Program-made: the position numbers and the translations under genes
Shown here: positions 32,586 to 45,620 of the stretch, piece by piece
How positions within the stretch are numbered: position 1 is the stretch's first letter
Layout: every line of letters starts with the position of its first letter
Source of the DNA: Arcuatula senhousia
Lineage: Eukaryota > Mollusca > Bivalvia > Mytilida > Mytilidae
DNA: 64,000 bases
Assembly: GCA_963971305.1 (NCBI GenBank)
Contig: OZ020313.1
Location: 52,090,203 to 52,154,202 of the forward strand
Direction of reading: 5' to 3'
Notes under the pieces: generated by a model
What the model saw: the letters and a program-made list of their open reading frames with translations, nothing else
Databases searched by the model: none
What the model was told of the DNA's origin: nothing

Positions 32586-33362
32586 GTAATACTTAAAAAT
32601 GCTTTTATTTGTGATTTTCTTAATAAGAATAAAATAACTAAATATTTACAATTACAGCAACAATTCATTTAAAATTCAGGTGAAATCTTCCGGGTGGGGA
32701 TATGTAGTGATTTATCTAGCTTGAGTTGAGATGGTATGTATGGACGTTTCAGACCCCTGTACTTATTATCCCCTTAGAGAAAAAGCAAAAAAAAAATGGA
32801 CAAAAGAATTGACTAAAGGAAGGCCATTTAAAGTAATTTTGGAGCCTTGCCTATGGTAGAGCAAATTATCTGTTGAATAGAATATTTTATTTGCAAATTA
32901 TGAAAGCTTTTTTTCTTTTTTCCGTCTAATCATGAAATCCACAGGTTCTGGTCAAGTGCCAAATGAGCAATGTGAATCAAGCTACATTAATGAAGTTAAG
33001 CTTGAACACTCAGCATTTTATATTAATATGAGGCAGGTAAAACCTGTTACGCTCTCGAAGTTTCAATTAATTTGATTTTTTTTTTATTTGGAAAATACAA
33101 ACAAACTAGCTAGCTTTTCTTGTGGGTTACGTAAGCGTTTAATGACGTCTGAAATTTTCAAAGATAAAAATGTTAAAAAGACGCCGAAAGTTCGGGAAAA
33201 CAAGCGCGTGCTAAACCGGACATTGAAGGAAAATTCAGCTCATAGAACAACTAAAATATTTACATTTCTACCATGGGAGCGTATAATACGTGTAACCTAA
33301 AACAGGAAATAATTGTCAAAAATATTGCCATTATTCAACCAGGCCTGGGGAAATGCAAATGT
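32586..33362. other. Region between two MITE copies, with one short basic frame
   Basis: A 70-codon frame at 33088-33300 (plus) would encode a Lys/Arg-rich peptide (FKDKNVKKTPKVRENKR) in locally GC-richer DNA. It begins at a TTG rather than an ATG and has no recognised relative, so it is described but not called a gene. Nothing else is seen. Confidence 0.3.
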
Positions 33363-33369
33363 GTAATGC

Positions 33370-33840
33370 CATTGACCTGTATATTAATGAGAGTTTGTTT
33401 ATTTTTCTAACTACTTTTATGCCTTTCTATGAAATCAATAAGAATAAATTGCATTTAACAGAGAAAAGATTAAGGAACATCTGTGTAAAAAATTCATTTA
33501 ATTTGGTTGAGGAATAAACCTTTTGTGAAAATTTTAAGTGAAAACATTACAAAATTTCTGTAAAATATTGTATTTTCATGAAAACCCAGGTAATATGGGT
33601 TCTTTTGATACTCCTCTAAAGTGCTTAAGGTTATAAAAATTATTTTAACACATGTAAAATCTCAAATTATTTAAGAATGGCTGTAAAAAAGAATCATGTA
33701 AAAATCTTTAATGGTTTTTGAGGTATTACAGTATAAAGTTGTACATTTCAAATTGTTTATTTTGTACGAAATATCGTTTCTTTGCATGAGATATTGTGAG
33801 ATTTCACCAATTTGCAAATCTATTCATAAACAGGTCTATG
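33370..33840. mobile_element. MITE of the CATAGACCTGT family, copy 2
   Basis: The left end CATTGACCTGTATATT and right end AAACAGGTCTATG form the terminal repeats. GTAATGC flanks both sides (33363-33369, 33841-33847), a 7-bp target-site duplication. The 471-bp body shares 'gagagtttgtttatttttct' and 'gagatttcaccaatttgcaa' in the same order with copy 1, with several small deletions. Confidence 0.85.
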
Positions 33841-33982
33841 GTAATGCAAATGCATTGTAATCATTACATTTTTTTCAGTAATGCAAAGTAACGTGTAATG
33901 CACAAATTCTGCATTGCATGTAATGTAATGTAATGCATTACTTGGGTAAAAAATGTGTAATTCAACAACTGATTATTAAACA

Positions 33983-34118
33983 TGTTGGGGGAAACCCCAA
34001 TTGGGATACTATATCCATAGACCTGTATATAAATAATATACAGGTCTATGCTAAATCCCAATTGGGATATAGTATCCTAATTGGGATATTTGCATATACC
34101 CCAATTGGGATATAATGT
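33983..34118. repeat. Cluster of CCAATTGG palindromes around a 35-bp minimal MITE
   Basis: The motif ACCCCAATTGGGATA or its inverse occurs about four times between 33994 and 34113. In the middle, 34016-34050 consists only of two perfect 15-bp arms (CATAGACCTGTATAT and its inverse) around five bases, flanked by CTATATC and CTAAATC (six of seven identical). The arms are the ends of the MITE family at 32033 and 33370. Confidence 0.85.
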
Positions 34119-37100
34119 AGTTTTTTTGCAGTTTGTATTTGTATGACAAAATGGAGCATAATTATGCATCAACATTATGATTCTATGATATTCAGGGTCT
34201 TGTTTAGTATTTGTTGGCTATTTGTGGGATGCTGCGTTTTCTGTGTAGACCAAGTTTAACATTAAATGCTTGTACTGTTTTTAAAGTCAAATTAATTCTT
34301 TTTAGGTAAAGGTTCAGTTAATTTTGAGTTTTAGAATGAAAAGAAAAGTGTTTTACTTTCTAGTTTTAGAAACTTGGTTATCTTTGATATCAAAAACTAT
34401 TTTATTTAAATTTAAAGTAATAATAAAGCAGTGTTTGGAGAAAAATTGCAATGTAAAAATAATCACTTAACTGTTGCATAATCATAAAATTAAAGCTTTC
34501 ACACTTTTATTAAGACGACAATTTTATAATGTGCGTGTACAGGCTAGAAATTTAGCTGACTTTTTAAAGAAGTTTGATACCAATGGCCACTTATTTACTT
34601 TCATGAATAACATTCCGATTTTTTCCGAACATATCAAAACAAACAAAAATGTATTTTTAAGTAAGAGCATGTAAAGCTCTGGGTTTAAGGTAGATGGGGT
34701 GTCTAAAAGTTATCCATAGAATTTTATTAAATTTTGACCACAGTTAGACCTAGACTGGTACTTTAAATCTGGATAATAAAATTTAAAACTTCACCATGAG
34801 AATTTTTGCAGAAAAGACTTTGAAAATGGATGATTTCAGTACTTTTTATATAGGATTAACAGGGAAAATTCAAATTTCTTTTACCTAAAAAAATCCACTC
34901 CATAGATTTTTCTTAAAATTTGTGAAAATCATTGTTTTTGACAGATATTTAAATATACTAAATAAAAAATAAAGTTCACCATCAAAATTTTTGAAAAAAG
35001 TGAAAAATGAGTTTCTTCCCTATTATTTTTATACAAATTATCTCCCCTTAAAAAGTATGGGAAAATATTGAAATTTGCAAAGAAGGCGTATTTAATCCAA
35101 AACTGATGTGCTATGTTTCAAGTTTATGAAATACAGATCGTTCTTTATTTTTGGTGCTTAGATTTAGCTCTGCCTTTTAACGCTTAAGCACTTTGATTTG
35201 ATTTATTATTACTTTAAGTTGAAAGTAAAAGGTTCCTTTTTTTATCATAAATTAAAATTTGAGTTATCTTTCTTTGATCAATAGAAAATTCAGTGTTGTG
35301 AGATGATTTAAGCTACATGTTTGAACCCCAATAGTTTTAAAATGAAAGAAAGATTTAACTTAAAAACAAGAATGTTTTTTTTTTTATAGACTTAATCTCA
35401 CTCATTAAGTTCAATATACATCAATAACTAATAACATATATTTTAATGACAATTTGTGCTCCTCTTAAGCATAAAAATATTATTAGCAAAAAACTACAAT
35501 GTATCTTAATTGGGGTATATCAAAATATCCCAACATTTATGCACATTATAAATATTTAAATCATTTTGAAAGGGTCTATATTTTGGGACAACTTTTGACC
35601 GGGACAAAATAACCTCATTTGGCACATTTGGTTAGTGAAAAAAAACCCCAAAACATTCTTTTAGAAGTTTCTTCATATTTGGGACTGTGTCCCACATTAT
35701 CTCTCTTTGCTTTTTTTGACAAAACTTTGTTTATCTTTTTTAAAATCTTCCTTGTGCATCATGAAATTATAGATAATATCACTGTATTTTCTCCATTGTG
35801 ATCAACAACAAGTTCAATTAAGGCAGGTAGTCTAAGTTTTTATATGACATCAAGCATAGTACATGTAGATCTATTTGTTAAAAAAAAGCAAAGGAAGATA
35901 ATATTTTAAAGCTTTATTGAGCTTCGAGCTTATTTGATCTTATTCTACCTAAATATTAATATACATTCACCCTGAAAGGGTTAATGACATTGCTGTGGGA
36001 CCAAAAGTGTAGAAGGTTTATAGCCAGCCTTAACAAGCTGAGCTAGGGAAGTACTTCTTTGGGGTTAGAGTGTTGGCCATGGGAGGCCAATTAGATGCTG
36101 GTGTGTCAGTCCCTTGTAGCTTGGTCACTACAACATCATTTGCAAGTAATTAAAATACATGCATCTAGATATAAAAAATTACCACTTTTTTAAACAATCA
36201 GTATTGATACATGGTAAAACTGCAAAATTAAATCTAGACCTTCAACTGATGAAGTGGTACATATACATTCTAATCATACAGTTAGTAATAATATGAAATT
36301 TTCATTAACAAAGTAAATTCTATTCTATTTTTCTCAAGTTTTTCTGCACAAACTACCGGTACTATGATTACAAACCGGTGATATTTAAGTCATCAAACCT
36401 AATTGCTTTATTAGAAAACACAAACTGTAACCTGGATGGTGGACATTATTTAGGAAATAATATGTATTTTTTTTTGCTTAGACAAAGGGTTATAAACCAG
36501 ATCACTTCTTATAATCTTTTGACTTTTGAATTTTCATAATCACCCGAATCAGTAACTCAGTTCTTGTTTCAGAACTAGAGGTATTGCTATCATCACTCTC
36601 TGAACTGGGACCAATAAAGTTTAAAGCTTTTAATTAATGGACAGTTTTAATGAATTTTTGCCTGATCTCAAATCATTAATATTAATGTCTGTACCTGATT
36701 TTAATTTTCTGGCGGTTGTTTACTCCAAAGGTCCATAATCTTTCTTGTCAGGCTTTCCTAAACCACCAGACTTGCCCTACTTTAATGCCTCCAACTCTCC
36801 TTTTTCTTTCTGTATTGCATCCTTAGCCTTAGATTAACCAGGTATCCCCCTGGTCAGGCATCTTGATATATTTTATTTGAAGATATAGAGTTATCTTTCT
36901 TATAATACAGATTCATCAGTTCTTGTAAAAATAAAATTGGTTAGGATGGATTGACTATATAGCCTGAATTAAGTATGTTACGATGAGGGTCGCAAAAATG
37001 GTAATTGACTTGCAAACAATGACCAAATATGGTTTTCATAGACGTTTAGTACAAATAAAAAGTTGTTATAGTCATGGTCATGGTGAACTTCTCCATACAA

Positions 37101-37850
37101 AAAATTATGCAGGGTTATCTTTAAAGATTTTATGTAGCTGGTCAAATTATATTTTTTTTTTGTCGCTACCAAAATTGATTGATTGCATTTTGAATTTAAA
37201 CATATCCTTTGACTTACAATGTACATGTATGTCACATACTTTTATTCTTTTAAAATGACATGAACTTAACAACAGTGTCAGGGTTTCCATCGGCATGCAT
37301 GTGCCATATGCATATCTTGCAAAATTTGTACTTTGATGTAAAATTGTGGTGCATGAATACCTGGGGTGGTTATAACAGTCAATGTAAATGATTTTTGTTA
37401 TATTCCTGGAGCAAATTCCACTGATCAAATGCAATTTATTACTTGTTGATTTGTTTATTCTACCCGTCAAACAAGCTAATTAAAGACGCCATATCAAGCT
37501 GTAAGTGTTAATTGTCAAATCAAAAAGGTCTTATTTTTTTAATAGACATCACTTTCATGTGATCAATTAACTCTGGGACAGTGAGTTAGAAAATAATAGA
37601 GATGGAGTTACTTGTGCATTGTATGTCCCTTTAAATTTTTTTGTTTTTCTCATGTATTAGTAATTTTTCAACAAATAGTACATGAATGATAGTTAATCTC
37701 TAGATTTTCTTAAAAAATACATTCGTTTACATTAAATCCACACAAGTCATAGATATAACAAAATTTAAATCACACTGAGAACATGAACAATATAGGTACA
37801 TGTAGACATTATTATTGTCAAGTATGTCGGAACAAGAAGCAAAAGAATGG
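34119..37850. other. Non-coding AT-rich stretch
   Basis: No coding exon was recognised. An isolated TTAAGGTAGATGGGGTGTC at 34684 resembles one end of the TTAA-flanked element at 44289 but no partner was found. The short frames near 36983-37470 overlap on both strands and have no protein-like features beyond composition. Confidence 0.45.
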
Positions 37851-37853
37851 TAC

Positions 37854-38280
37854 TTTTTAGCTCACATGACCCTTCTCTGAAACCACTGAAGGGATTGCTT
37901 TGAAACTTGGTACATTTGATCTTTAGGATGTCCTCTACCAAGTTTGTAAATTATATACATGTCGACCAACCAACATGGCCGCCATTGCTATAAATAGAAC
38001 AGGGGGGTCAGACCATTGTTTTTGGCTTATAACTCGAAAAGTATAAGAGATAGAGAAAATCTGAAGCAACTTTTCTTGTTCAGCATCATAAGGTCCTTAA
38101 AGGAGTTATTGCCCTTTAACTGTTTTTTTCTATTAATTTAAACTGATTTCCAAAAATCTTCTCTGAAACCACTGAAAGGATTGTTTTGCAACTTTGTATA
38201 CTTGAAAGTTTGTGAAATTTATTCAAACTTTTGCATAAGAGATCAGGTGAGCAATTCAGGCTCCTGGAAGCCTCTAGTTC
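37854..38280 (-). repeat. Family A hairpin-ended repeat, inverted copy
   Basis: It begins TTTTTAGCTCACATGACCCTTC on the plus strand, the inverse of the family A right end, and continues with inverse forms of its body phrases ('ctctgaaaccactga.ggatt', 'catggccgccattgct', 'acaggggggtcagacca'). An internal part is duplicated near 38155. Confidence 0.65.
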
Positions 38281-41200
38281 ATTTTAAGTTTTGTAAATGT
38301 GTTTGTAAAACTAGAAAAATAAAACAACATATTTGTTCATCTTAAACATATTTGTTGAATCCTTTTTACACATTCTATTAGAATTTGTTAACAATAAGAG
38401 TCAGACTTTATTGAGAACAAAACAGCTAACGCCCATCTAAATAAATGAATTCTGATGGTAACAAAAGTATTGCAGGTACGCCATCTGATTCCGCACAGCT
38501 TTCCCACGACACAAATTTGTTCCTATATAAATCACTTGACATCATCTTACAAAATGAGACGATGTGTCTTTGTGGGGCCATTGTTCCCAAGTTAATTCTC
38601 TTCTCAATAGAAGCAACCACACAAATTGAAATTATATTCAAAAGGAAATAGAAATTAGGGGTACCTAGTGAGACCACGACAATCCCGAGTGATAAACCCA
38701 AATCACCATCCACTCACTTGTAAAAGTATATTCTAAACTGATAATACCAAAATCCTTTCATTTTTGTCTCTTGTATAGTTCTATTACAACGAGTCTATAA
38801 AAGAATTCAATTTGTTCTCTTAGCTGAATCTAAACTTTTGGGCTATTGTATTGGAGAAGAATACAACAATACTAACACCACCCCAGTCTCATGAATATTA
38901 CATTAGTAATTCGCTTCGTAACCTTGCGATTTGATTTTTTCACAATTTCATTATATTTATTCATGTTGGCTTTTGTTCATTTAGAATAGGTATGCATATT
39001 TCTACAACAACAAAAGATGAATATAAAGGATTTTTACTCAGTTAATTATTTTTTCGCATTATTTAACCTAGAATGTATGCTGGGACGTCATGCATTAAAA
39101 ATAGACGTGGATCCTATGAAAACCTATCTTCAGTTCATTTGACATCATCATAAGGAACTTACTTTTCCATCACTGAATCAGGGATCACATTAGGCTGGAG
39201 ATCAAAATTTGAAGTTTATTCTAAATGTGTCCTTTCATGTTGGTCTATATTCTTTTAGGTGACCACACTTTTGGTGGTTTGTCCACTAAATAAGATAAAT
39301 CATGTTGTATTATAATTGGAAACAGTCATGACAGTTGAGATGTGACTTTATATTATAGGTTTAAAGAAAGTACTGATTTTTTTATAATCATTTTTATTTT
39401 AAATTACTAAAACATCAATAAAACCAATATCCCCAGAAAGCCAAAGACAGTCCATTTCTCAGTAGCAAGGAAACAGATATTGTACAATAATATGGTTTAG
39501 AGTTACTTCCCTTTCCCCAGGTGGTCTTTGAATTTTGATCCGACTAATGGGCGTTAATGACAGTATCCCATTTCATTATTGTCATCTTTTCTTGCGGTTT
39601 GATTTATGATGTAAAAGTGTCCCTGCATCATTATAGATGTCATCAAACTGAATTTATTTTAAGAGACGTACTTGAATGCTGAAAATAAATAAATGCAAGT
39701 CTTTATGATAATGAAAAAAATAGAAATTGTATTGGATTTTTTTTTTAAGAGAGTTAATGCAGATTAATTCTATTTTATATTGTTTTGCATGAGTATGTTT
39801 TAATTTCAGAAAAATTGTAGGCAGTTACTGAACATGGATATTTTTATACAAGAATTAAAATTTTAAGAAAGTATGGTATGATAAATTTGTGTATGTTGTT
39901 CACATTAACAATTTAAAGATTTGGTCATTTTGAAAATTTATAATGCTTGATACATTCACAATGATCAAGTGTTGAAAGTACATGTACTGGCATACTTTTG
40001 GTTCAAAAAGGCAGAAAGCATTAAAATTTGAATTTAAAATTGATGTATTTGAAATTTAACTGCAAACCCATCTACTTAAAAGTACTTGTGGCATATATTT
40101 AAATTCTGAATATAATTTATTTGATTGTGTTATCTTTTTTCCATCTTTTAATTTTTTTGCCTTATAGAATTTGTAACCAATTAAACATCTAATTGTAGCA
40201 GTTATACAATCTATTCTTCAAAACTTGAAAGGAACACTTTCTAGTTGAAAAGTTTTGTATTTGTATTTAAAAAAGAATATTTAAAATTTCTGCAAATTTT
40301 CACAATAAATTGTCAACATGTAAAGAATATGATATGAATTATTCTATTTTTACATAAGAACCTATTATTTATCACTTTGATGTGACTTGATGAAATGCAA
40401 TAAAGTTAAATAGTGTTGTGTCTCCTCCCAATTTAATGGGAAATGTTATTTTTTCGAGTCAGTCTGTCTGTAATTGCATGGTTTTTTCAAATGGAACTTG
40501 GCAATAATACAGTTATTCTAAAGATCTTTGGCTTGAGCTTTTGCTGCCTGGAAGATCTTTTGAATTATTGGCAAGAACAAGTAATTTTGAATAAGTTATG
40601 TCCCTTTAATCTTAAAAGTGTTAAATGAATTACCTTAAAAGTTTTGTATAAGTTATTCCCCATTGTAAGTTTTCAAAATGAATTTTCTTATAAACATTGC
40701 TTTTTTGAGTTACTTATGCAATTTGAGCATTCAAAAGCATGCTCTTACATCCTCAGATTGTGCAGATTTGTAAAACAATTAAATGTACTATTGATGGGTT
40801 ACTTTTGATTTTCTTTTGCAGATTGAAATAAAAAACTGTTTTATGCTGTCCATAGATTTTGTTCACATGGTTGAAGACTTTTTAAAGTCGTTGTAAGTTT
40901 TTGGATGCAGCATATAAATTTACTGTAAAGAGTAAGATTTTAGATATTTTTATAAAAGTTATCTCTCTCAATGACAGTCAGGGAGGGGTTGCAAGGTTGG
41001 AACTTGGAATCCCCCTTTCCTCCAAAAATGTTGTAATTTTCATGTAGATCTTGGGCAACATTTGTCTCAACCCCTTTTGTGTACAATTGACTGTATATGG
41101 ACCCGCCTTTGTGAAAATTTCTGGATCCTGCATCTTTTTTATTTTTTATTTAAAAACCATTTATGTTTAAGAAAGTAGGTATATTGACCTAATAGAAAGC

Positions 41201-43574
41201 TAAAGCTAGGAAGGTTGGAAAAATAGATTGTATTTATTTGAGATATATTCTAACCAGTTCTTTTTACTTTCATAGGAAACATTTGTCCCATAAAGTAGTA
41301 ACAATTGGCCTCATACTTAGGCATATTTTAACAATAATGATAAAGCTGATTGTAATAACTATTAATGGAAATTTTAAATATGTTTTATGAAATCAGGCCT
41401 GTCAGAAATGATGGACTCCCCTTAACAGTGACTGTTATAAGACACCCCACTTAAACATGACATAACCCTTTATTTCCAACATTATAATAATTTCCAACCG
41501 GAATAATGAATAGTTGTAACCTTGTCGAGAACGATATATAGAGGGAAAATGAGAATTGGGTTTCAGTTTTGTCTCGACAACAATTGTGAGATATGTATTG
41601 TCGTTACGATTGTGTAACCCTAAACTCTTGATGGAGGCAACACGAGACAACATAAGATGCATAAAAATGGACTTATTGTCTTCCACATGTCGTCAGTGCT
41701 AGGTGGGCCCGATTGGTTAGTCAAATTTGATCCATAGCGACAACACACATATAGACCTCTGTTCAATTTTGCATTTGATAAATGGAAAATAATTTTTGCT
41801 GTCAGACCTTAAATTATCAATCTTTCGGTGATCTGACAATAGGCACTTGTGACACGGGGAACAATCGTGAAAACTAATAGCTATATAAAACCTATAATCA
41901 CATATATTTAACCTTGATGATTGAAATTGACTTTATAATAGAGAATAATACATTTGTTTATTAAGCATAAGGACACAAAACCAAAGTGAACGATTATTTA
42001 ACTATTTACAATAAGTTCTGCAGTTAATAAACGTCAATTTGACAAAAGAAGACGTAATAGTTCCATGTCTCGGTCATAATGCCATTTCTATTTAGATATT
42101 TATTTATAATTTTAAAAAGAATTTTGGTCTCTTTTGTGATTTCGTTGATCAAAAATTGAATTATGAAGCCTTCTAATGATTTAATTAACACTGTTCATTT
42201 GGTGATATTAGTTTGTATCTCCCATGATGAATGTGTTATGAAGGTTTTCAATGCCATCTAGTTATTGTACAGTCTGATGAAAGGATTGTCTGTTGTCTGG
42301 TGCTTGTCATTAAAAAAAAATTGTCTCTTAGTTCGAGATTTTTGTGTGTGTGATTGTTGGCCATAATTCAGGAAAAAAAAAAATCAAATGTTTCTAGGTG
42401 GGTCATAAACAAAACCAAAATATTTTGACCATGTTTTATTATTGTATTGTACTGCATCTATAGGACATGAAAACCAGTTTACAAAATACTGGGGTGTGGA
42501 ATGAGTGTGCGTGACACTGCTCACATAACAAGTGGTAATTTAGAAAAAAAAACACAATGAAAAACCGCCAGCAGTCTTCAACCAGGCCAGATGGCACTGT
42601 TTGCCATTTTGCAATACTGGCCCCAAGGTCTAAATAAATGCATGCTGTGGTTTCATTATTATTGGTGGGGGTATCAATTTCATGGTTTTTGTTGGTGAAA
42701 TTGATCCACAAATTTTGGTATGGCACAAAAAGGAAATTTAACATTGATCTGTATTCTGTAGACTTTAGAAATTTAAGAAACCAGCAACTGTTCCTTTTTC
42801 GCCCAACCACAAAAATTGGTACCCACGAAAATCAATGAATCCACAGTATAATTCAAATCCAGTCCAGAAATAGTCAAAGATAGTGTAGACAGGTTTTCAG
42901 GTTTATTCAGAATTCAGCTTAGACATGCTTCACCATTTTAAATTGTTTTTAGAAAGATCAATTAAATAATTTAGCATGTTCTTACATGCTTTTTGAATTA
43001 TCTCAAAAAGAAATACATGAAAATTCCACTTTTAAACTGTTCTTTCTCTTTAAATGCAGTTCCTTATGATAACCTTACAATTTCACAAAATGTTCAAACT
43101 TACACAAAACCATGGAATTCTTTTTATATCAAAAATTAAAAATTTGTTCAAAGGAATTCTTTGATTTTTAATTACTTGTTTGAATTACTAGAATCAGCAA
43201 CTTTCATGGTAAAAAGTTCAATTGGTTAATTTTGCTGTTTTCATGCAAAAACCCTGAAATTGTAAACACCTTGTATACACTTCGGAGTTAGTTGGAAATA
43301 TGTGATCTTTCTACCTTTGATTTTTCCAATTATTACACAGGGTCACATTGCAAAATTAAAGTCAAGGTCAAAATTGTCTGATACTGTCTTATAGCTTTGA
43401 AGAGTTATTGCTCTTAGAATTTTTTTTCCAATTCAATTTGAAACATAGTTTAGTAAAATCATTGTCTCTGAAACTCTGCTGAAGGGTTTGCTTTGATACT
43501 TTGCAAGACCATTTAAATATGCCCTCTTCCAAGATTGCAATGCTTGGTTTCTATACTTCAGGTTAACTTTAGAA
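38281..43574. other. Non-coding AT-rich stretch
   Basis: No exon with recognisable homology, no RNA gene and no bounded element were found. A 95-codon minus frame at 38426-38713 has a hydrophobic segment (LGIVVVSLGTPNFYFLLNII) but no recognised family; a 123-codon minus frame at 42439-42810 overlaps low-information sequence. Neither is called. Confidence 0.45.
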
Positions 43575-44085
43575 TCAATTTAAATCAGTGGATAGATGCT
43601 TCTGAGCTAGCTGTCAGTAACTTAGAGTGTTCTCAAGAGAGTATCTCTACGTCCTATAATTTCTTGTTGTCCTTTTATCTCAGGTTCTCTCTTGTTGAAT
43701 ATAACTTATATTGATATGATTTTTACTCTGTGTTAGTTTGTGCTATGTTATTGATTGTCAATAGGGGGAAAGTTGGCACCAAAATACAAGACTAACCCCA
43801 CCACATTTTAAATGTCCTAAGCCGAGAATATGTTTGTATTTTCGTTGAATTTATGTTAATTGTTTTTTGTCAAGAATAGGGTCTATCATTGCACTTTAGG
43901 ATTGGGCTTGAATCATATGTAGTTAATTTTTAATTCAGGGCCTATTGAAAAACAGCGAGCAGTGACCACTGGTCACATTGAAGGCTGCTGGTAGATTTCC
44001 ATTGTTAGTTGTTTAAATTGTCATTTATATTGTAGGTTGTGTCACATACTCATATTCCACATCTCATTATCTTCTATTTAATGTA
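43575..44085 (+). repeat. Interspersed repeat family C, copy 2
   Basis: It matches 15715-16215 phrase for phrase ('agctagctgtcagtaactta', 'gttctcaagagagta', 'caatagggggaaagttgg', 'accccaccacatttta', 'catattccacatctcatt') with many substitutions and indels. Confidence 0.65.
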
Positions 44086-44288
44086 TATAGAGCCTTCATG
44101 AAACGAATTTCACATCGTAACCAAAAATTCATGGCTGTTTAGAAAAGGAAGCACCCAAGAAAGAATATCAAAGTATTCATGACATTGGATTTATATTTCA
44201 ATTTTCAGCATATTCAATGCTTCTTTGTAATATAAGAACAAAAGAGATGGACATTAAGAGAACAATTAACATTTGGAGATCTTTGGAG

Positions 44289-45262
44289 TTAAGGTGGATC
44301 GGGAGTATAATACGGAGCATCTTTTTCGGACATCTTGCAAATTTTTAGTCTGGATTTCAGTTAAACTGACTTAAATATACCCAAAAGATGCAAAATTCAA
44401 TTCTTTCTTTTATTTCATAAATGAAAAAATATAACTTAAATATCTAAAAAGAAATTAAGCTTTTTCTGAAAAGTTCTATTTTCAGGGGAGATAATTGGTG
44501 GGAAAATGTGTGACAAATTTTTATATAGAAATGTGTAGGAAAAATTAGTTTTTCTTAAATATCTGAAAAAGAAGGTCCGTGACCCAGAGTTTTTATTATG
44601 TTTTTCAGTAGATACAGTACATTCAGAGAGGATTGAATCTCATACTCTGATTTCAGTGTCCAGTGATTCACAGAGTTTCACAGAGTCAACTTTTAAAATT
44701 CTCCAAGTAATTTCTCCCACCTGGGAGAAATTTATTACCTTTTTCGGAGTATTTTGGAGTTGTTTATTACCTTGTGTATTATTTATCATTTTCACCTGAC
44801 AAGAAAGACAGGAAATAGGTGATACTTCAAAAGGTTTTCAAGGCAATAAAAAACTCCAAGCTTGGAGTAATTTATGACCCTTTGGAGAGAGTACTCCTAA
44901 AACCCTCCTAGATTTTTATGGCTTTTCTTGGAGTTTCCTGGAGTCATTAAAAAATTTCCCTCCGAAATCAGAGTATGAGAATCAATCCTCTCTGAGTGTA
45001 CTGTAGTATATGTGGCTTGACATTTGTGAAATAAAACTAAAATCTGATGGGTTTCCAGCTCACAGTGATGCTAAATAACGCTTTTCCCTTTATAATCTAT
45101 TGAAAAACAGGACTCTAGGCCACCAACTTCATAAGGTCATATATTTGTAGAAAGGTCCGTGACCCCCAATTACATTTTTTTAATGTTCGTTTATCAAAGT
45201 TTAATTCTGCAAAATTTAACAAAAATCTGATGGATTTTTCTTATACCCCCGAACCACCTTAA
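44289..45262. mobile_element. TTAA-flanked non-autonomous element (piggyBac-like)
   Basis: The left end TTAAGGTGGATCGGGAGTAT and the right end (ATACCCCCGAACCACCTTAA) are inverse with two mismatches, and each is bounded by TTAA, the piggyBac-type target duplication. It is about 0.97 kb including an inserted mariner-like element. There is no transposase frame. 'aggtccgtgaccc' occurs twice inside. Confidence 0.7.
44615..45003. mobile_element. MITE with 40-bp terminal inverted repeats, TA-flanked, nested in the TTAA element
   Basis: CAGTACATTCAGAGAGGATT at the left and its inverse at the right continue pairing to about 40 bp with two mismatches. TA flanks each end (44613-44614, 45004-45005). The body carries inverted GGAGT/ACTCC-like segments. 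It is the younger insertion of the nested pair. Confidence 0.8.
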
Positions 45263-45424
45263 AGGTATGACAAGGAATGATAAGTTTGTTGGGTTGGTGG
45301 TCAGACTGACAAAAATGATTTAGCAAACATAAACAAAGCAAGAAAGCAAACTTATTATGTTTGACTAAAAAAGAAGATGGAAGGTTGTTGACTTTTAAGA
45401 GCTTCATAGAAAGGAGCAGAGTTA
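45263..45424. other. Short non-coding gap
   Basis: Nothing is recognised here between the TTAA element and the family D repeat. Confidence 0.4.
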
Positions 45425-45620
45425 TCATTGGGGTATCTGGATGTCAAAAGTCCAAAAGGGCAGAGACAAAACCAGTAAACACCAACAAGAACGGGACAAA
45501 AACAGACAAAATGTAAAACATGGTAACACAAAAAAAACTGAATATCAATCAACAACTGGAACTCCAGTCGAAACTAGAGTGAACTCAGGTGCACAGAAGA
45601 GTAAGCAGTTCCTGCTTGCT
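45425..45620 (-). repeat. Interspersed repeat family D, inverted copy
   Basis: It is the inverse of 26890-27085: 'gtcaaaagtccaaaagggc', 'gtaaacaccaacaag', 'gagtgaactcaggtgc' and 'agcagttcctgc' occur in order. Confidence 0.65.

Noticed and set aside
36010..36130. Possible tRNA or SINE head ('ggggttagagtgttggcc', 'gtgtgtcagtccc')
   Set aside because: No acceptor-stem pairing and no proper B box (GGTTCRANTCC) could be found.
36240..36275. CTGATGA near 36247 and the minus-strand CTGATGA near 36912 as hammerhead cores
   Set aside because: Neither has a pairing stem II followed by GAAA and a closing stem.
38426..38713. 95-codon minus-strand frame with a hydrophobic stretch
   Set aside because: No recognised motif, an overlapping 68-codon frame on the other strand, and no neighbouring exon; left uncalled.
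42439..42810. 123-codon minus-strand frame
   Set aside because: Composition is low-information and overlaps a plus-strand frame; no motif recognised.
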